This document shows positions 27,543-34,779 of a stretch of 64,000 bases of DNA, piece after piece. The translations under genes were made by a program, and so were the position numbers. Source of the stretch: Agilicoccus flavus (GTDB taxonomy: Bacteria; Actinomycetota; Actinomycetes; Actinomycetales; Dermatophilaceae). Below the pieces are notes generated by a model, which worked only from the letters and a program-made list of their open reading frames with translations, had not been told where the DNA came from and ran no database searches. The DNA is taken from positions 62,001 to 126,000 of the forward strand of contig NZ_JACYXE010000010.1 in the NCBI RefSeq assembly GCF_014857905.1. Reading direction: 5' to 3'. The stretch's first letter is position 1. Every line of letters starts with the position of its first letter.

Positions 27543-28948
27543 CCGAGCCCATCGACCCCGTCGTGATGAACGCCGATGAGGCGCGCCGCGTGCCCGACCG
27601 GCAGGAAAGCCCGGTCGAGCACACGCAGGACGTCGCCGACACAGCCGACACGGCCGAGCCGGCCGCCGTGGCCGACCCGGCGCAGAAGGTCTACGACTTC
27701 GCCGTCATCGGCGGCGGTATCGTCGGCCTCGCGACGGCCATGTCGCTCCTGCGGGAGCGGCCCGGCGCCAGCCTCGTCGTCGTCGAGAAGGAGGACGGCG
27801 TCGCGCGGCACCAGACGGGCCACAACAGCGGCGTCATCCACGCGGGCATCTACTACAAGCCCGGCTCGCACAAGGCCAAGCTGTGCAAGGAGGGGGCCGT
27901 CCGCACGCGCGAGTTCTGCGACGAGCACGGCATCCCCTACCGCAACACCGGCAAGCTCATCGTCGCGACCGACGACGTCGAGCTGGAGCGGATGAACGCC
28001 CTGCACGAGCGGGCCCTGGTCAACGAGCTCGACGTCGAGAAGATCGACGGCGCCGAGCTGCGTCGGCGCGAGCCGAACATCACGGGCGTCGGTGCGATCT
28101 GGCTGACGAGCACCGGGATCGTCGACTACACGCAGGTGTGTCGGAAGATGGCCGAGGTCATCGAGCACGCCGGCGGGACGATCCGGCTGTCGACCAAGGT
28201 CACCGACATCACGGAGTCGCTCTCAGAGGTGCGGATCGACGTCGAGTCGGCCGGCGGTTCCGGGCGGCACGCGGCCCCCACGGCCGCGCCGGAGGGGTCC
28301 TCGGACGCCTCGGGCCGCGAGCGCATGTACGCCCGGAAGCTCGTCGTCTGCGGCGGCATCCAGGCCGACCGGCTCGCGACCCTGGCGGGTCTCGACGTCG
28401 ACTTCCAGATGGTGCCGTTCCGCGGGGAGTACTACCGGCTCCCGCCGAGCCGGAACGACGTCGTCTCGACGCTCATCTACCCCGTGCCCGACCCGGAGCT
28501 GCCCTTCCTCGGCGTGCACCTGACGCTGATGATGGACGGCGGGGTCACCGTCGGCCCGAACGCCGTCATGGGGTTCGCCCGCGAGGGGTACCCCAAGTGG
28601 TCGACGAACGCCCGGGACATCAAGGACTTCGTCACCTTCCCGGGGTTCTGGAAGATCGCGAAGGCGCAGCTCAAGACGGGTGCGGTCGAGCAGTGGAACT
28701 CGGTGTACAAGCCGGGTTACCTCGACCTCGTCCGCAAGTACTGCCCGCTGCTGACGACGAAGGACCTCACGCCGGAGGAGGCGGGGATCCGCGCCCAGGC
28801 CGTCCGCAAGGACGGGACGATGGTCGAGGACTTCCTCTTCTACTCCACGGACCGCATGCTGCACGTGTGCAACGCGCCCTCCCCGGCCGCCACGAGTGCC
28901 ATGCCGATCGGCGATCTCATCGCCGACAAGGTGCTGACCGGCGCCTGA
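27539..28948 (+). CDS. lhgO: L-2-hydroxyglutarate oxidase-like FAD protein (LhgO)
   Basis: A 469-residue flavoprotein of the DAO family. FAD binding is at FAVIGGGIVGLATAMSL (GGGIVG at 58-63); HNSGVIHAGIYYKPGS and the C-terminal GIRAQAVRKDGTMVEDFLF are typical of LhgO, which oxidises L-2-hydroxyglutarate to 2-oxoglutarate and passes electrons to quinone. An extra N-terminal 50 residues (acidic, Ala-rich) are unusual. The start overlaps the upstream stop (ATGA) with GAGGGGG before it, so it is the last gene of the five-gene operon. A catabolic oxidase inside a nucleotide-sugar-like operon is odd; it may oxidise another 2-hydroxy acid or a sugar acid. Confidence 0.88.
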   Translation: MTEPIDPVVMNADEARRVPDRQESPVEHTQDVADTADTAEPAAVADPAQKVYDFAVIGGGIVGLATAMSLLRERPGASLVVVEKEDGVARHQTGHNSGVIHAGIYYKPGSHKAKLCKEGAVRTREFCDEHGIPYRNTGKLIVATDDVELERMNALHERALVNELDVEKIDGAELRRREPNITGVGAIWLTSTGIVDYTQVCRKMAEVIEHAGGTIRLSTKVTDITESLSEVRIDVESAGGSGRHAAPTAAPEGSSDASGRERMYARKLVVCGGIQADRLATLAGLDVDFQMVPFRGEYYRLPPSRNDVVSTLIYPVPDPELPFLGVHLTLMMDGGVTVGPNAVMGFAREGYPKWSTNARDIKDFVTFPGFWKIAKAQLKTGAVEQWNSVYKPGYLDLVRKYCPLLTTKDLTPEEAGIRAQAVRKDGTMVEDFLFYSTDRMLHVCNAPSPAATSAMPIGDLIADKVLTGA

Positions 28949-28982
28949 CGGGCCCGCCCGCCCGTCGGACGCCCGACGCCCT

Positions 28983-29022
28983 CGAACGCCCCGCCGATCC
29001 GACCGGACCGGCGGGGCGTTCG
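28983..29022 (+). terminator. terminator of the rfbF-lhgO operon
   Basis: CGAACGCCCCGCCG (28983-28996) pairs perfectly with CGGCGGGGCGTTCG (29009-29022) around a 12-nt loop, 35 nt after the lhgO stop. Confidence 0.8.
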
Positions 29023-29122
29023 GCGTGCCGGGCTCGAGCGGTGACACGTCCCGGGCAGGCGTCTGCGCAGGAGCTGATGATCGGGAGCGGGAACCCGACG
29101 AGGCCGAGCCGCCGGGGCGGGG

Positions 29123-29230
29123 GTTTTCGCGACAACTGCACTGCCAATGGCCCCTAGCGGAAAGGCGCACTCCGCTGACCTGCGGCGATGTGAACGCCGG
29201 TGCGAACGGCAGTGCAGTTGGCGTGAAAAC
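29123..29230. repeat. 108-bp element with long terminal inverted repeats
   Basis: CAACTGCACTGCC (29133-29145) is a perfect inverted match of 29208-29220. The arms extend outward to GTTTTC (29123-29128) and GAAAAC (29225-29230), with two mismatches in between. A small inner hairpin (AGCGGA/TCCGCT) lies in the centre. No clear target duplication is seen. It could be a MITE-like remnant or a structured RNA/DNA element in the siderophore operon leader region. Confidence 0.75.
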
Positions 29231-29274
29231 TCCGGCTGCTGCAGCGCTGGACGGCTTGCCCGCGACCCCGTGAC

Positions 29275-29293
29275 TATGGTTAGGCTCGCCTAC
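29275..29293. promoter_or_regulatory. iron box (IdeR/DmdR-type operator)
   Basis: TATGGTTAGGCTCGCCTAC matches the 19-bp actinobacterial iron-box consensus (TTAGGTTAGGCTCACCTAA, as remembered) at 15 of 19 positions, and contains the palindrome TAGGCTCGCCTA. It lies 54 nt before the siderophore-binding protein gene and probably covers its promoter. Iron-loaded IdeR/DmdR would repress the operon. Confidence 0.8.
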
Positions 29294-29346
29294 ATCGGTC
29301 GCCCTCGGGGGCCGAGGACCTGCTTCCCGCCTGCCCTGGAGTCCCC

Positions 29347-30333
29347 ATGCGCCTGGATCGTGCTGCCCTGTCCCTGCTCACCGTCGGGGCTCTGGCCGCG
29401 GCCGCCGGCTGCGGCGCTCCGTCGGCCACGTCGCCCGCCGGGCAGGCGAGCGGGGGCACCCAGGCGTCCGGGGCGAAGGTCAGCGTCAAGGCCAACAACG
29501 GCACCGTCGAGGTGCCGGCGAACCCCAAGCGCGTCGTCGCCCTCGACAACACGTCGTTCCAGACGCTGCAGGCCATGGGCGTCACGCCCGTCGCCGTGCC
29601 CAAGCAGCTGCTGCCGGCCCAGGCGCAGGCGTGGAAGAAGGACGCGGACATCCTCGACGTCGGCACGCACCGCGAGCCCAAGATCGAGGTCGTCGACCAG
29701 GCGCAGCCCGACCTCATCGTCGGCGGCAAGCGGTTCGTCAAGTACACCGACCAACTCGCCAAGGTGGCGCCCGTCGTCGACCTCGCGCCGAGCGTCGAGA
29801 AGGAGGGCTACCTCACCGCCCTCAAGGCGCAGACGACCGAGCTGGGCAGGATCTTCGGCAAGACCGACGTCGCGACGAAGCTCAACGCCGACCTCGACGC
29901 CGCGGCCGCGGAGGCCAAGAAGGCGGGCGGGACCAAGTCGGTCTTCCTCGCCAACCACAACGGCGGCAAGATCGACAACGGCGCCGGGCGCATCGCCCCG
30001 CTGCTCCAGCCGCTCGACATGACCGACGTGTTCGGCAAGGCCCAGGGCGGGTCCGAGGCGGTCCACCAGGATTCCGGCCTCGCCCCCGAGACGGTCGCGC
30101 AGGCGAACCCCGACGTCATGGTCGTCATGGACCGCGACGCGGCCACCTCGACGGGCACCGCGAGCGCGCCCGCCTCCGCGACGATCGCCGCCCAGAAGGC
30201 CTGGGCGAACACGACCTTCATGAAGAACAAGGCGATCGTGTACCTCGACCCGACCTTCTACACGACCGAGGGCATCCAGGCCTACACCGACGCCTACCGG
30301 GCCCTCGCGAAGACCGTCGGCCAGGCCGCGTGA
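29347..30333 (+). CDS. iron-siderophore ABC transporter substrate-binding lipoprotein
   Basis: A 328-residue lipoprotein of the periplasmic-binding FepB/FhuD class. The signal peptide ends in the lipobox AAGC with Cys22. The mature part starts VSVKANNGTVEVPANPKRVVALD, a pattern of siderophore-binding proteins, and the C-terminal KAIVYLDPTFYTTEGIQAY is that of the YclQ/FatB/VctP group that binds catecholate or petrobactin-type siderophores. GGAG precedes the ATG. Its stop overlaps the next gene (GTGA). Control by iron is indicated by the iron box upstream. The actual ligand is not deducible. Confidence 0.9.
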   Translation: MRLDRAALSLLTVGALAAAAGCGAPSATSPAGQASGGTQASGAKVSVKANNGTVEVPANPKRVVALDNTSFQTLQAMGVTPVAVPKQLLPAQAQAWKKDADILDVGTHREPKIEVVDQAQPDLIVGGKRFVKYTDQLAKVAPVVDLAPSVEKEGYLTALKAQTTELGRIFGKTDVATKLNADLDAAAAEAKKAGGTKSVFLANHNGGKIDNGAGRIAPLLQPLDMTDVFGKAQGGSEAVHQDSGLAPETVAQANPDVMVVMDRDAATSTGTASAPASATIAAQKAWANTTFMKNKAIVYLDPTFYTTEGIQAYTDAYRALAKTVGQAA

Positions 30334-31490
30334 GCTCCGCCGCCACGCGCCGGCCGACGCCGGGCGGCGAGGAGCCGTCCGGGCCGGCGGGGTCTTCGGG
30401 GGAGACCCCGCCGGCGGCCGCGCCGGCCCCGACCGCCGCCGTGGCCACCGCCCGCCGGCCCGTCGGGGCCGGCCGGCGAGCGGCGAACGGAGGCGAGCTC
30501 GCGAGCCGCAGTGAGCGCGACAGAAGAACTCGCCGCGTCGTCGGCGGCGTCCTGATCGTGGGCGTCCTCGCGCTCGTCGTCGCCTCGCTGCTCGTCGGCG
30601 GGTACGACATCACGCTCGCCAACCTCTTCACCGACCCGGGCGCGTGGTTCATGTTCACCATCTCGCGCATCCCGCGGACGCTCGCGCTCGTGCTCGCCGC
30701 GACGGCGATGAGCGTCTCGGGCGTCATCATGCAGATGATCACGCAGAACAAGTTCGTCGAGCCGACGACGGCCGGCACGAGCCAGTGGGCCGGGCTCGGC
30801 ATCCTGCTCATGCTCATCGCGTTCCCGGCGGCGCCGCCGATGCTGCGGATGGTCGCCGCCGCGAGCGCCGCCTTTCTCGGCACGATGGTCTTCCTCGCCG
30901 CGCTGCGGCGGATCGCCGTGACGACCTCCATCGTCGTGCCGCTCGTCGGGATCATGCTCGGCGCGGTCGTCGGGTCGGTGACGACGTTCCTCGCCGGGCA
31001 GTTCGACCTGCTCCAGGCGATGTCGGCGTGGCGCAGCGGCGGCTTCTCGAGCATCGTCGAGGGCTTCTACGAGCCGCTGTGGGCCGTGCTCGTCGTCACC
31101 GTGCTCACGTGGATCGCGGCCGACCGGTTCACCGTCGCGGGCCTGGGCCGCGACGTCGCGACCAACGTCGGGCTCGACTACGACCGCACCGTCGTCCTCG
31201 GCACCGCGCTCGTCGCGCTGTCGACGGGGATCACCGCGGTCGTCGTCGGGTTCATCCCGTTCCTCGGCCTGATCGTGCCGAACCTCGTCTCGATGATCCT
31301 CGGCGACGACATCCGGGCCAACCTGCCGTGGGTCGCGCTCACCGGGGCCGCGTTCCTGCTCGCGTGCGACCTCGTCGGGCGCACGATCGTCGCGCCGATG
31401 GAGATCCCCGCCTCGGTCGTGCTCGGGGTCGTCGGGGCCACCGTCTTCATCGGTCTCGTCCTGCGGCAGCGGCGGGTGATGAGCGCGTGA
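30330..31490 (+). CDS. iron-siderophore ABC transporter permease (first)
   Basis: FecCD-type integral membrane permease of 386 residues. Helices begin around residue 70 (VVGGVLIVGVLALVVASLLVGG); ISRIPRTLALVLAATAMSVSGVIMQ and GFIPFLGLIVPNLVSMILGDD are the family hallmarks, the latter holding the coupling loop. The first 68 residues are an unusual Pro/Ala-rich extension, part of which is encoded by a copy of the 54-bp repeat at 30478-30531. The GTG start overlaps the upstream stop; an internal start near residue 66 would remove the repeat-derived part but has no obvious ribosome-binding site. Confidence 0.88.
   Translation: MSSAATRRPTPGGEEPSGPAGSSGETPPAAAPAPTAAVATARRPVGAGRRAANGGELASRSERDRRTRRVVGGVLIVGVLALVVASLLVGGYDITLANLFTDPGAWFMFTISRIPRTLALVLAATAMSVSGVIMQMITQNKFVEPTTAGTSQWAGLGILLMLIAFPAAPPMLRMVAAASAAFLGTMVFLAALRRIAVTTSIVVPLVGIMLGAVVGSVTTFLAGQFDLLQAMSAWRSGGFSSIVEGFYEPLWAVLVVTVLTWIAADRFTVAGLGRDVATNVGLDYDRTVVLGTALVALSTGITAVVVGFIPFLGLIVPNLVSMILGDDIRANLPWVALTGAAFLLACDLVGRTIVAPMEIPASVVLGVVGATVFIGLVLRQRRVMSA
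30478..30531. repeat. third copy of the 54-bp repeat, inside a coding sequence
   Basis: It matches the pair after groEL (18925-19032) over its whole length with a few changes, including GAGCGGCGAACG and the palindromic GCGAGCTCGCGAGC. It is read in frame as AANGGELASRSERDRR within the N-terminal extension of the permease. Confidence 0.85.
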
Positions 31491-32494
31491 GCGCGACGCT
31501 CGCTCCCGCGCGCACCGCCGCTCCGGCGGACGCCACCCGGCCGCGACTCGCGCCGGGCGCCCGCGTGGCGATCGCGTTCGGGCTGGCCCTGCTCGCGCTC
31601 GCCGCCTACCTCACGCTGTTCACCCGCGGCTCGTTCCTCTTCGCCGTGGAGCTGCGCGCGCCCACGGCGGCGGCGATGGTCGTCGCCGCGTTCACGCAGG
31701 CGGTCGCGACCGTCCTGTTCCACACGGTCACGGACAACCGCATCCTCACGCCGTCGATCATGGGCTTCGACTCGATGTTCGTGCTCATGCAGACGCTGCT
31801 CGTGTGGTTCTTCGGCGGCATGATCCTCACGCAGCTCGCCGGCGTCCCGATGCGCCTCGCGCAGACCGCGGCGATGGTGCTCGCCGCGACCGGCCTCTAC
31901 CGGTGGCTCTTCTCGGGCCGCTTCGGCAACCTCTTCGTGCTCCTGCTCGTCGGCGTCGTCCTCGGGATGGCCTTCGACAGCCTCTCGACGTTCCTCGAGC
32001 GGCTCCTGCGCCCCACCGACTACGACCTGCTCTCGGTCGAGCTGTTCGGGCGGATGACCGACGTCGACCCCGCGTTCCTGCCCCTGGCGTTCGGGGTGTG
32101 CCTGCTCGCCGGGGTGGTCGTGTGGTGGCGCCGGCACGTCCTCGACGCCCTGCTCCTCGGGCGCGAGACCTCGATCTGCGTCGGCGTGGACCACCGGCGC
32201 GAGCTGACGGGCGTGCTCGTGCTCGTCGCGCTCCTCGTGAGCTTCTCGACGGCGCTCGTCGGCCCGATGACGTTCTTCGGGTTCCTTGTCGCGACCCTCG
32301 CCTACCAGCTCACGGGCACGTACCGGCACGCGTACGTCATCCCCATGGCGTTCGCGATCGGGGTCGTCTTCCTCGCGGGCGGGCAGTTCGTCCTGCAGCA
32401 CGTCTTCTACGCCGCCGGCTTCCTCACCGTCGTCATCGAGTTCGTCGGCGGCCTGTTGTTCCTCGCCCTCCTGCTGAAACGGCGGTCGCTGTGA
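31487..32494 (+). CDS. iron-siderophore ABC transporter permease (second)
   Basis: A second FecCD-type permease of 335 residues, which would form a heterodimeric channel with the first. The leader RLAPGARVAIAFGLALLALAAYLTLF begins the helices; VELRAPTAAAMVVAAFTQAVATVLFHT, DNRILTPSIMGFDSMFVLMQT and STALVGPMTFFGFLVATLAY are the family segments. It overlaps the upstream permease and the downstream ATPase by 4 nt each, so the whole operon is translationally coupled. This pairing (YclN/YclO-like) is usual for catecholate-type siderophore importers. Confidence 0.9.
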   Translation: MSATLAPARTAAPADATRPRLAPGARVAIAFGLALLALAAYLTLFTRGSFLFAVELRAPTAAAMVVAAFTQAVATVLFHTVTDNRILTPSIMGFDSMFVLMQTLLVWFFGGMILTQLAGVPMRLAQTAAMVLAATGLYRWLFSGRFGNLFVLLLVGVVLGMAFDSLSTFLERLLRPTDYDLLSVELFGRMTDVDPAFLPLAFGVCLLAGVVVWWRRHVLDALLLGRETSICVGVDHRRELTGVLVLVALLVSFSTALVGPMTFFGFLVATLAYQLTGTYRHAYVIPMAFAIGVVFLAGGQFVLQHVFYAAGFLTVVIEFVGGLLFLALLLKRRSL

Positions 32495-33252
32495 TCGAGT
32501 TCGAGAACGTCTCCAAGACCTACGGCACGACGTGCGTGCTCGGGCCCGTGACGGGCTCGATCCCCTCCGGGGGGATCACGTCGCTCGTCGGCCCGAACGG
32601 GGCCGGCAAGTCGACGCTCCTGACGATCATGGGCCGCCTGCTCGAGCCGACGACCGGCCGGGTGTGCATCGGCGGCCTCGACGTCGCGACGACCCGCGGC
32701 GCCGAGTTGGCCCGGACGGTCTCGATCCTGCGGCAGGAGAACCACGTCACGGCCCGCCTGCGGGTGCGCGAGCTCGTCGCCTTCGGCCGGTTCCCGCACT
32801 CCCGGGGACGGCTGGGGCCCGCCGACCGTGAGCACATCGACGCGGCCCTGTCGTTCCTCGAGCTCGAGCCGCTCGCCGACCGGTTCCTCGACCAGCTCTC
32901 GGGCGGGCAGCGGCAGCGCGCGTTCGTCGCGATGGTGCTCGCCCAGGACACGTCCCACGTGCTCCTCGACGAGCCGCTCAACAACCTCGACATGTTCCAC
33001 GCCGTGCAGATGATGAAGCGGATCCGCCGCGCCGCCGACGAGCTCGGCAAGACCTTCGTCATGGTCGTCCACGACCTCAACTTCGCCGCCGCGTACAGCG
33101 ACCGCATCGTCGCCCTCCGCGACGGCCAGGTCGTCGCGCACGACACCGTGGGCGCGACCATCACCGACGCGACCCTGACCGACGTGTTCGGCACCCCCGT
33201 GCGGGTGCGCGAGATCGACGGCGAGCTCACCGCGCTCTACGTGCGCGGCTGA
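32491..33252 (+). CDS. iron-siderophore ABC transporter ATP-binding protein
   Basis: A 253-residue ATPase powering the siderophore importer. Walker A is GPNGAGKST (34-42), the Q-loop SILRQENHVTARLRVRELVAFGRFP, the signature LSGGQRQRAFVA, Walker B VLLDEPLNNLD and the switch His in MVVHDLN. The GTG overlaps the preceding stop. A hairpin that can end transcription on both strands follows, before the convergent DUF480-methyltransferase gene. Confidence 0.93.
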   Translation: MIEFENVSKTYGTTCVLGPVTGSIPSGGITSLVGPNGAGKSTLLTIMGRLLEPTTGRVCIGGLDVATTRGAELARTVSILRQENHVTARLRVRELVAFGRFPHSRGRLGPADREHIDAALSFLELEPLADRFLDQLSGGQRQRAFVAMVLAQDTSHVLLDEPLNNLDMFHAVQMMKRIRRAADELGKTFVMVVHDLNFAAAYSDRIVALRDGQVVAHDTVGATITDATLTDVFGTPVRVREIDGELTALYVRG

Positions 33253-33253
33253 G

Positions 33254-33292
33254 CGCTCGGGGGGCGGCCGTCGCGACGCGGCCGACCGAGCG
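33254..33292. terminator. bidirectional terminator between convergent genes
   Basis: CGCTCGG (33254-33260) pairs with CCGAGCG (33286-33292), and inside it CGGCCG (33265-33270) pairs with CGGCCG (33279-33284). It fills most of the 49-nt gap between the siderophore operon and the fusion gene. Confidence 0.65.
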
Positions 33293-33301
33293 GGCGCCTC
33301 C

Positions 33302-34534
33302 TCAGGGGCGGCGGGCGAGGACGTAGAGGCGGTCGGTCTCGACCTCGACGTCGGCCAGCGGGCCGCGCACGTAGCGCTCCTCGACCCGCAGCCCGGCGGC
33401 CTCGACCGCGGCGAGCACACGAGCCGGGTCGTGGAGCGCGACGTCGAGGTCGACCTCGTGGCCCCACCAGTCGTCGTGGTGGCGCACCTCGCCGCCGACG
33501 TGCGTCGCGAGGGCGAGCACGCCGCCGGGGCGCAGGGTCCGCGCGAGACCGGCGATCGCCTCCGGCAGCTCGGACGGCGCGAAGTGCACGAGGGAGTACC
33601 AGGCGACGATCGCGGCCCACCCGTCGGCGGTCGCCGGGCGCAGGATGCGCCGCAGGTCGCCGACCTCGAACGACGCCTGCGGATGGGCGGCGGTCGCGAG
33701 CTCGACCATCCGCGGGGAGAGGTCGAGGCCGTGGGCCTGCGCACCGGCCGCGGCGAGCGCGGCGGTGACGTGCCCGGGCCCGCATCCGACGTCGAGCACC
33801 GGCCCGCCGGCGGCGGACTCGCCGACCCGCGCCAGGAGCCACCGGTCGAACGGCTTGTGCGTCAGCTCGTCGGAGACCCGCCCGGCGTACTCGGCGGCGA
33901 CCTCGTCGTAGGCGGCGCGCACCCGCGCGTCGCGGGCCTCGCCCCCGTCGCGCAGCACGACCTCGAGGTCGACGGCGACCGCGGCGTGCGAGGCCGTGCC
34001 CGGCGACGCGGCCGCGGACTCGACCGGCCCGAGCAGGTGCGCCCACCGCGGGTCGTGCTGTCCGGCGCGGCGTTCGAGTCGAGCGACGAGCGGCTCGGCC
34101 CGGCGCGACATCCGCGCGAGGCACGCCTCGACGTCCGCCCGGTCGGCGAACGGGTGCAGCCGCTCGGTGCGCGTCTTCAGCTCGCCCGCCGACTGCGGCC
34201 CGCGCAGGAGCAGCACCGTGACCAGGGCGCGTTCGTCGGCCTCGAGCCCGAGCACCTCGGTGAGCAGCTCGTGATGCTTGAGGGTGCGGGATCCCTTGCC
34301 GGCCCAGATGACCCGGACGAGCCCACGTCCCTTGAGGTCGCGGACCCGCTGCTCGAGCGTCGCGTCGTCGTAGTCGCTGACCGGCTCGCGGCTGCTCGAC
34401 TGGTTGCACGCGCCGCGCAGCGCGTTGAGCGTCAGCGGGTAGCTGCCCGGCACGGTGATCTGCTTCTCGAGCAGGCTGCCGAGGATGCGCTGGTCGAGGG
34501 CGTCGAGGGTGGGCAGGTCGGTCATGCTCGTCAT
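33302..34534 (-). CDS. DUF480 (YceH-like) domain fused to a class I methyltransferase
   Basis: A 410-residue two-part protein. The N-terminal part (about 1-180) is a YceH/DUF480 protein with two winged-helix repeats: LDALDQRILGSLLEKQITVP, SYPLTLNALRGACNQSSSREPV and ELKTRTERLHPFAD. The C-terminal part (about 205-410) is a SAM-dependent methyltransferase: DVGCGPGHVTAALAAAG, LDLSPRMVELA and IVAWYSLVHFAP. The start at 34534 has GGAGG 6 nt upstream. YceH-like proteins are usually free-standing and of unclear function; the fusion suggests a DNA- or RNA-targeted methyltransferase, or a methylation-responsive regulator. Confidence 0.85.
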   Translation of the reverse strand: MTSMTDLPTLDALDQRILGSLLEKQITVPGSYPLTLNALRGACNQSSSREPVSDYDDATLEQRVRDLKGRGLVRVIWAGKGSRTLKHHELLTEVLGLEADERALVTVLLLRGPQSAGELKTRTERLHPFADRADVEACLARMSRRAEPLVARLERRAGQHDPRWAHLLGPVESAAASPGTASHAAVAVDLEVVLRDGGEARDARVRAAYDEVAAEYAGRVSDELTHKPFDRWLLARVGESAAGGPVLDVGCGPGHVTAALAAAGAQAHGLDLSPRMVELATAAHPQASFEVGDLRRILRPATADGWAAIVAWYSLVHFAPSELPEAIAGLARTLRPGGVLALATHVGGEVRHHDDWWGHEVDLDVALHDPARVLAAVEAAGLRVEERYVRGPLADVEVETDRLYVLARRP

Positions 34535-34766
34535 GGTGGTCCTCCTGACCAGGCCTGTGCCTCGGCGACCCGCCGGACGTGCTGCCGCAGCGCGAAGCGA
34601 TCGGACTCGATGATCTCGTGGATGTTCAGGCGGCCGCGAGCGTCCACGGAGAGGGCGCAGGAGGAACGCGTACCCCGATGCTCTCAGGCCTCGGGGACGT
34701 GCTCGGCCGGTCACGCCGGACCTCCGGCACGGGCGGCGGGGCGCGCGTCGCGGCCGGTGCATCGCA

Positions 34767-34772
34767 TAGCCT
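34767..34772 (+). promoter_or_regulatory. -10 box of guaB3 (leaderless)
   Basis: TAGCCT ends 7 nt before the GTG start. Confidence 0.58.
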
Positions 34773-34779
34773 GGCGGGC

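Noticed and set aside
34625-34700. tRNA-like fragment upstream of guaB3
   Set aside because: A stretch resembling a tRNA 3' half was examined, but no cloverleaf, anticodon arm or T-loop consensus could be formed.
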